Part shown: one piece after another, positions 28,556 through 33,117 of the stretch
Layout: every line of letters begins with the position of its first letter
Numbering within the stretch: position 1 is the stretch's first letter
NCBI GenBank assembly: GCA_022828125.1
Contig: JAJEJD010000017.1
Coordinates: forward strand, 1 to 33,117
Origin: a bacterium
GTDB lineage: Bacteria > UBA8248
Direction of reading: 5' to 3'
Length of the DNA: 33,117 nucleotides
Notes under the pieces: generated by a model
What the model was told of the DNA's origin: nothing
Seen by the model: only the letters and a program-made list of their open reading frames with translations
Databases searched by the model: none
Program-made: the position numbers and the translations under genes

Positions 28556-29527
28556 CTATGCAAGCAGCTTCTTCGCCGCCGCCACGATCTTCTCCGTGCT
28601 GGGCAGGACGATGGCTTCTAGTTTCGTATGAACGGGAACGGGAACGTCGAGGGCCGCCACGCGGACGATGGGCGCCTTGAGCGAGCCGAAGGCCGCCTCC
28701 TGAACCGATGCGGCTATCTCGGCACCCACGCCGCCGCTTTTGTGTCCCTCCTCCGCGACGACGCACTTGCCCGTCTTCCGCACCGAAGCCGCAAGCCCCT
28801 CCACGTCCAGGGGATTGATGGTCCTTGGGTCCACCACCTCGGCGTCGACGCCCTCCCCGGCGAGCAACTCCGCGGCTTCCAGGCAACTGCGCGCCTGGCT
28901 TCCGATGCCGATGAGCGTGATGTCCGCCCCCTCTTTCTTAACCGCCGCCTTCCCGATGGGCTCGGTATGATCGCCCTCCGGCACCGGACCTTCGAGGGAG
29001 TAGAGCGAGCGGTATTCCACGAAGAGGACGGGATTATCCTCCCTGATGGCGGATTTCAGGAGCCCCTTCACATCGGCGGGATCGCTCGGTACGATGACGC
29101 GCAGGCCCGGCACCTGGATGAACCACGCCTCAAGACACTGGCTGTGCGTGGGGCCGTTCTGGGAGTAGCCACCCTCGGGCGCCCGGATCACCAGGGGCAC
29201 GCTCACCTGCCCGCCGAGCATGTAGCGCAGCTTGGCCGCCTGGTTCGCGATGGGGTCGATGGCCAGCATCATGAAATCGATGCGCCGCATGTCGAGCACG
29301 GGCCGGTAGCCCGCCATTGCGGCGCCTACGGCCGCTCCGGTGAAACCGAGTTCGCTAATGGGCGTGTTGCGCACCCGCTCATGACCGAACCTGTCCCCTA
29401 AGCCCGCCGTGGCGGGCGAGATGGCGGAGAGCGCGACGTCCTCACCCATCAGGAAGACTTTTTCATCGCGCTCCATTTCCTCATGGAGCGCCTCGTTAAT
29501 CGCCGTCGAATATGAAATAGTCCGCAT
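28556..29527 (-). CDS. Dehydrogenase E1 component, beta subunit (pair 2)
   Basis: The protein is 323 aa from ATG 29527. The ribosome-binding site GAGGTG overlaps the stop region of the alpha gene 7 bp upstream, which argues for coupling and against the longer frame to 29623. FLMGEDV, Glu59 in SELGFTGAAVGAAMAGYRPVL, THSQCLEAWF and the transketolase C-terminal domain are intact. Compared with pair 1 it has SAISPAT where pair 1 has FDYFGV, and GGYSQNGPTHSQ where pair 1 has GAGLQYGATHGQ. These regions face the active site, so substrate preference may differ. Confidence 0.94.
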   Translation of the reverse strand: MRTISYSTAINEALHEEMERDEKVFLMGEDVALSAISPATAGLGDRFGHERVRNTPISELGFTGAAVGAAMAGYRPVLDMRRIDFMMLAIDPIANQAAKLRYMLGGQVSVPLVIRAPEGGYSQNGPTHSQCLEAWFIQVPGLRVIVPSDPADVKGLLKSAIREDNPVLFVEYRSLYSLEGPVPEGDHTEPIGKAAVKKEGADITLIGIGSQARSCLEAAELLAGEGVDAEVVDPRTINPLDVEGLAASVRKTGKCVVAEEGHKSGGVGAEIAASVQEAAFGSLKAPIVRVAALDVPVPVHTKLEAIVLPSTEKIVAAAKKLLA

Positions 29528-29534
29528 CTTCACC

Positions 29535-30503
29535 TCAGGCATATAAATCCTCATACACATCGTCCGGTTCGGGTTCGGGGCTTTGCCGCGCGAAGGCGAG
29601 CGCATCTTGCAACTCATCCTCAACAGCGTCCAGGTGCGCTTTTTTCTGAGCCTCGCTCACACCGAGAATTTCCTCCGCCACGAGCAGGGGGTCTTTCGCC
29701 TTCCACTCGTTCCACTCATCTTCCGTCCGGTACGGCCCGAACTGCGGGTCTTTTCTCGAGTGGCCGAAATACCGGTAGGTTTTCGCCTCGATCAGGCTGG
29801 GTCCGAGACCCCGCCTCGCGCGGTCCACGGCCTCGACCATCACCTCGTGGACCGCCAGCACGTCCATGCCGTCCACCGTCACGCCGGGGATGTCGTATCC
29901 TCCCGCCCGCGCGCTGATGTCCGCCACCGAAGTGGCGTACCCCACCCGCGTGCTCGAGGCGAAATGGTTGTTCTCGCAAAAGAAGATGACGGGGAGTTTC
30001 CAGATCGACGCCAGATTCACCGACTCGTGAAAGCTGCCCTCGTTCGCCGCGCCGTCGCCGAAGAAGACGACCGCCGCCTGGCCTTTTCCCTCGAAATGAA
30101 AGGCGAGGCCGATGCCCACCGCCATGGGCATGTTCGAACCCACGATGGAATGCGCGCCGTAGTGGCCCTTCGACACGTCGGCGATGTGCATGGAGCCGCC
30201 CTTGGCGTGGCAAAGGCCCGTCGCTTTGCCCAGAAGTTCCGCCATCATCTCGGGCAGGCGCGTTCCCTTGGCGATGGAGTGGCCGTGGCCCCGGTGGGTG
30301 GTGAGAATCGCATCGTCTTCCCGGAGCGTGCTGCACGCGCCGACCGAGCATGCCTCCTGGCCGATGCTCACGTGGATGCCGCCCACGACCTCACCGTTTT
30401 CGAACAACTCGAACGCCGTTTCCTCGAAGCGGCGTATGCGCAGCATATCTCGGTACATTGCCTGCATGCGCTCATCGCTCAAAGACGCTTTTTCTTCAGA
30501 CAA
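29535..30503 (-). CDS. Dehydrogenase E1 component, alpha subunit (pair 2), TTG start
   Basis: The protein is 322 aa. The start is TTG 30503, with AAGGAG eight bases upstream; the only nearby ATG is in another frame and ends at once. The cofactor motif runs from GDGAANEG to FFCENNH, and RGHGHSIAKG and KGHYGAHSIVG are identical to pair 1. The sequence diverges mainly in the N-terminal helix and in the segment around STRVGYATSVADISARAGG. It heads the tandem E1 genes, 85 bp after the CMD-like gene. No lipoyl-bearing E2 or flavin E3 gene is present in the window. Confidence 0.94.
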   Translation of the reverse strand: MSEEKASLSDERMQAMYRDMLRIRRFEETAFELFENGEVVGGIHVSIGQEACSVGACSTLREDDAILTTHRGHGHSIAKGTRLPEMMAELLGKATGLCHAKGGSMHIADVSKGHYGAHSIVGSNMPMAVGIGLAFHFEGKGQAAVVFFGDGAANEGSFHESVNLASIWKLPVIFFCENNHFASSTRVGYATSVADISARAGGYDIPGVTVDGMDVLAVHEVMVEAVDRARRGLGPSLIEAKTYRYFGHSRKDPQFGPYRTEDEWNEWKAKDPLLVAEEILGVSEAQKKAHLDAVEDELQDALAFARQSPEPEPDDVYEDLYA

Positions 30504-30588
30504 AAGACATTCTCCTTCGCGCTGGAAGATGGATTTTTTTCGTACGGAGTCTACAAGACTCTCACAAATTACTCCGTCGGGCCAGCGC

Positions 30589-30996
30589 TCAGCCGGATTT
30601 CGCCTTTTCCTCCTCGGCCTGCTCGTCGGCGATTCGCTTGAGCGCATAGAGGCCCTCCATCAGCACGGGGGCGCCGCCGCCGATGCTGGCCACCTCGAAG
30701 GCTTCGAGCGCCTCTTCCATCGTCGCGCCCAAACGCAATGCCTTTTTCGTGTGGGTGTAGACCTCGTGCTTCATGCCCTTGAAGGCGAGCAGGCCGATTT
30801 CGATGAGTTCGCGCGTCTTGGGGTCCAGATGCCGCGGCTCTTCCTTGAAAAACCCCCAGTGCATCTGCGAGTAGATCTCGAAATAATCCGGGTCCAACTG
30901 TGCGCCGAAGCCGAGCACGTCGTAGACGAAGCCCCTGTCGCCATGAATCTTCTCGGTGATGCGCCTTACCTTTTCCTCTCTGGTTTCTTCCGCCAT
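30589..30996 (-). CDS. Carboxymuconolactone decarboxylase / AhpD-like family protein without cysteines
   Basis: The protein is 135 aa from ATG 30996 (AAGGAG eight bases upstream). The all-helical CMD core is recognisable: HLDPKTRELIEIGLLAF, HEVYTHTKKALRLGATMEEALEAFEVAS and GGGAPVLMEGLYAL. The redox CxxC of AhpD-type peroxidases is replaced (KGMKHEVYTH) and the protein has no cysteine at all, so peroxidase activity is unlikely. A decarboxylase-like or purely structural role is possible. It lies between hydrolase C and the E1 genes on the same strand. Confidence 0.88.
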   Translation of the reverse strand: MAEETREEKVRRITEKIHGDRGFVYDVLGFGAQLDPDYFEIYSQMHWGFFKEEPRHLDPKTRELIEIGLLAFKGMKHEVYTHTKKALRLGATMEEALEAFEVASIGGGAPVLMEGLYALKRIADEQAEEEKAKSG

Positions 30997-31024
30997 GTTC
31001 TTCTCCTTATGGTAACAAGATAAA

Positions 31025-31057
31025 GGCGGGGGCTCCGCAAAGCGCGAAGCCCCCGCC
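31025..31057 (-). terminator. Stem-loop between hydrolase C and the CMD-like gene
   Basis: GGCGGGGGCT (31025-31034) and AGCCCCCGCC (31048-31057) form a perfect 10-bp stem with a 13-nt loop. On the minus strand it is followed by TTTATCTTG, a weak T-tract. It may cause partial termination, so that hydrolase C is made in excess of the downstream genes. Confidence 0.6.
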
Positions 31058-31070
31058 GAAACAAGCCAGT

Positions 31071-32246
31071 CTATGTCGTGCCGAACCTGTCCATCCACCA
31101 GTCCGCAATCCATTCCCCGCACATCGGCAGGTTATCGAACACGCAGTGCTGGCTCCCGCCGTCCTCGACGGTGAAAATCTTGAGTTCCTTCTCCCCGGAG
31201 CCGCATGCCTCATAGAGCCTGTGGGCCATCTCGACCGGAACGATGTTGTCGTCCTGGCCATGGGTGATGCAGATGGGCATGCGTATATTCTCGGCGACGC
31301 CCGCCAGGGTATAGGCCCTGCATTTTTCCATCGCGGAATCCATGTCCGGCGTCCCGAGCACCCAGGGCAGTTGCCAGATGGCCGAAGAGGAGATGGTGCC
31401 GCCGCTCTCCAGCACTTGTCTCCTGTGCACCCAGACCTCGTGGTAGTCGAAATGCGCCCCCCAGGTGAGGCACGCCGCGTAGCGGTGCTCGAAGGCCGCG
31501 ATGCGCGGCGCGTAGTAGCCGCCCATGCTCATCGCCATCAGGCCGATGCGCGCGGAATCCACCTCGGGACGCGCATCCAGAAAATCGAACGCGGCAGTTC
31601 CCGCCACCTCGTAATCCGGGCGGCTCGGTATCTTCCCGAGCCTGAGCGTTTCCCCCTGTCCGGGGCCGTCCACGCAGAGCACGCCGACGCCGCGCTCTAT
31701 GAGAGCGAGCGCGCCCCACAGAACGGTAATCTCCTTCGAGCCGTCCAGCCCGTCGAAAAAGGCGACGTAAGGATCGTTGCCCGTCGGATTTTTCGGCGGA
31801 AGCAGGTACGCCGCCAGAGGACCTTCCTCGTAGGGAACGTCCACGCGCTCGAAGCCGGGCACGCGGTATTTCATCCCCTTCTCGTAGTGGGGCAGGAGCT
31901 TTCTGTAGGATTCGGACTTTCTCGGATCGTCCGGATGCACGAAGCGCTCGCTCGCGTAGCGGTAAATCGCGCTCCGCACGTAGGCCGCCATGGCAGTGCG
32001 CGTGTGGCCCTTTCGCTCCTCATCCTCCGCGCGGGCGAGCGTCTTGTCCGACATCCAGGCCCAGGCGTCGTGCCAGGCTTCGGCGTCGCCCGCCCGTCCG
32101 CTCAGGCGTTTTCCGATCTGATCGATTTCGTGGAAGTTCGAGCCCCCCATCGCGGCGATGTTGATTTGGCCGCTCATCAACTGCGACCAGAGATAGTGCT
32201 CCGGGAAATAACGAAACCACGATCCGATAATGTTCTCCGCCGCCAT
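31071..32246 (-). CDS. Alpha/beta hydrolase with N-terminal helical domain (paralogue C)
   Basis: The protein is 391 aa, the same length as paralogue A. ATG 32246 has AAGGAGG seven bases upstream. It shares the layout WFRYFPEHYLWS, FHEIDQIGKRL, FFDGLD and GGYYAPRIA, but is clearly more distant from A and B than they are from each other. The predicted triad is Ser240 (AMSMGGYYAP), Asp333 (HGQDDNIVP) and His367 (GGSQHC). It is the first gene of the run that continues with the CMD-like and E1 genes. A C-C bond or ester hydrolase activity is inferred from the family; the substrate is unknown. Confidence 0.9.
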   Translation of the reverse strand: MAAENIIGSWFRYFPEHYLWSQLMSGQINIAAMGGSNFHEIDQIGKRLSGRAGDAEAWHDAWAWMSDKTLARAEDEERKGHTRTAMAAYVRSAIYRYASERFVHPDDPRKSESYRKLLPHYEKGMKYRVPGFERVDVPYEEGPLAAYLLPPKNPTGNDPYVAFFDGLDGSKEITVLWGALALIERGVGVLCVDGPGQGETLRLGKIPSRPDYEVAGTAAFDFLDARPEVDSARIGLMAMSMGGYYAPRIAAFEHRYAACLTWGAHFDYHEVWVHRRQVLESGGTISSSAIWQLPWVLGTPDMDSAMEKCRAYTLAGVAENIRMPICITHGQDDNIVPVEMAHRLYEACGSGEKELKIFTVEDGGSQHCVFDNLPMCGEWIADWWMDRFGTT

Positions 32247-32357
32247 CAAAAACCTCCTTGATTTTTCAGGGTTCATGTTTTTCGTGATGCGAGGAACATA
32301 CACGCAACGCCCGCGCATTCACAAGGAAACTTTGTGGCGAATCACCCGCCCCGAGCT

Positions 32358-32385
32358 TTGACGCTTGATTCGCATCCGTGATAAT
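32358..32385 (+). promoter_or_regulatory. Candidate sigma70-type promoter for the solute-binding protein
   Basis: TTGACG (32358-32363), a 16-nt spacer and GATAAT (32380-32385) each match the consensus at five of six positions. The ATG lies about 115 bp downstream. Confidence 0.5.
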
Positions 32386-32501
32386 TTTCCTGAATACAAG
32401 AGCAGACAAACTACTCGACACTCTCGGAATTTCAAGAGGTGTTTTCATCTTCACCGGAGCAGGTTATGTAAGCTGTTCTATTCCTTAAAGGAGGAAAAAC
32501 C

Positions 32502-33117
32502 ATGCGGAAGTTTCTCGTAATCCTGGCCGTCTTCGCCATTCTGGCGATGGGCGCGCCCGTGACGGCTGACGCGAAGAGCACCGTCACCATCGCCCTCTCG
32601 GGCGAACCACCGACGATGGACCCGCATCGCGTCTCGAACTTCGTCGGCGCGATGGTCTGGCGTTGGAGCTACGACACCCTTCTTCACGCCGAGACCGGAA
32701 CAGGCGAGAAAAAGCCCTGGCTCGCCACGAAGTGGACCCAACTCGGTCCCCTGAAGTGGAAGTTCCAGCTGAGAAAAGGCGTGAAGTTCAGCGACGGCTC
32801 GCCCTTCACGGCCGAGAGTTTCAAGTACACCATCAGCCGCATCATGAAGTCCGCGCGGCAAAGGCAGTACTTCAAGAACATCGATAAAATAGAAGTCATC
32901 GACGACCATACCTTCATCTATCACAACAAAGAACCCGATGGCGGCATGTGGAACCGCCTGACCCGCTGGGCCGGCCCCATCAGCCTGAAGACCAAGGGCA
33001 TGGAACTCGCCCACATCTCGCGCAACACCTACGGCACGGGTCCCTACGTCCTCAAGTCCTGGACCAAGGGACAGAAGATGGTGTTCGACGCGAACCCGAA
33101 CTGGTGGAACAACAAGA
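32502..33117 (+). CDS. ABC transporter solute-binding protein, family 5 (Opp/Dpp type), cut by window edge
   Basis: The first 205 codons are visible; the gene runs off the right edge. MRKFLVILAVFAILAMGAPV followed by TADA is a Sec signal peptide with cleavage near residue 24; there is no lipobox cysteine. The mature N-terminus has the family-5 signature: SGEPPTMDPHRVSN, RKGVKFSDGSPFTAESFKYT and NTYGTGPYVLKSW. It would capture a peptide or similar solute in the periplasm. AAAGGAGG lies six to eight bases before ATG 32502. Family-5 proteins partner DppB/DppC permeases, and an orphan pair of these lies at 23248-25213. Confidence 0.95.
   Translation, partial: MRKFLVILAVFAILAMGAPVTADAKSTVTIALSGEPPTMDPHRVSNFVGAMVWRWSYDTLLHAETGTGEKKPWLATKWTQLGPLKWKFQLRKGVKFSDGSPFTAESFKYTISRIMKSARQRQYFKNIDKIEVIDDHTFIYHNKEPDGGMWNRLTRWAGPISLKTKGMELAHISRNTYGTGPYVLKSWTKGQKMVFDANPNWWNNK

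Noticed and set aside
26582-30503. Naming the E1 genes acoA/acoB or pdhA/pdhB
   Set aside because: Substrate cannot be decided between acetoin, pyruvate and branched-chain oxoacids without E2/E3 context or phylogeny.
29583-30641. 352-codon plus-strand open frame opposite E1-alpha of pair 2
   Set aside because: The opposite strand encodes an unmistakable E1-alpha protein; the antisense frame is rich in His, Arg and Val with no recognisable domain.

Overview
The window is GC-rich bacterial chromosomal DNA. It carries 30 protein-coding genes that I consider real (two cut by the window edges), two small pseudogenes, and an unusually dense set of intergenic palindromic repeats. No rRNA, tRNA, transposase, phage gene or CRISPR array was seen. 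The gene content is that of a heterotroph or scavenger: acyl-CoA chemistry, amidohydrolases, creatininase-type and VOC proteins, and ABC importers. This mixture, with poly-C/poly-G intergenic repeats, recalls uncultivated soil, marine or sediment lineages such as Tectomicrobia-like or Desulfobacterota-like bacteria. That placement is an impression; no marker gene is present to settle it.

Left third (1-13.4 kb). After a partial minus-strand gene (possibly a methyltransferase) come a cupin protein and an M20 metallopeptidase on the minus strand. An alpha/beta hydrolase (copy A) is divergent from the peptidase. A DUF429-like 'VDWS' protein and a FitAB/VapBC-type toxin-antitoxin pair follow. Then comes a plus-strand run: alpha/beta hydrolase B, enoyl-CoA hydratase, acyl-CoA synthetase, second enoyl-CoA hydratase, VOC protein and creatininase-family amidohydrolase. 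This reads as a catabolic cluster that hydrolyses a substrate, activates the acid to a CoA thioester and processes it by crotonase chemistry. A decayed HigBA-like toxin-antitoxin locus ends this part.

Middle (13.4-25.5 kb). A complete carbohydrate-type ABC importer lies on the minus strand: a Tat-exported binding protein, two permeases and an ATPase, with a strong stem-loop after the binding-protein gene, a candidate sigma70-type promoter and a long leader. Next are a VOC protein, then a Rieske ferredoxin-like protein coupled to an amidohydrolase-2 family enzyme, a divergent class III CoA-transferase, and a minus-strand operon of dipeptide-type permeases DppB and DppC followed by an HMG-CoA-lyase-family enzyme.

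Right part (25.5-33.1 kb). A fumarylacetoacetate-hydrolase-family enzyme converges, with a 1-nt gap, on a six-gene minus-strand run: alpha/beta hydrolase C, a cysteine-free carboxymuconolactone-decarboxylase-like protein, and two tandem E1-alpha/E1-beta pairs of a 2-oxoacid/acetoin dehydrogenase with no E2 or E3 in view. Divergent from hydrolase C is the start of a family-5 (Opp/Dpp) solute-binding protein, a possible partner of the orphan DppBC permeases.

Repeats. A mosaic inverted-repeat element (ends GGGGCTGTTGAAAAAG, arms of C7-TA-C7-TTGTCAG6) occurs about seven times in the first 25.5 kb and not after that. A second family, a 28-bp palindrome with half-site GTAGGGACAGGTCG, occurs at several intergenic sites, one of which looks like a terminator. 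Both families are absent from the coding sequences.
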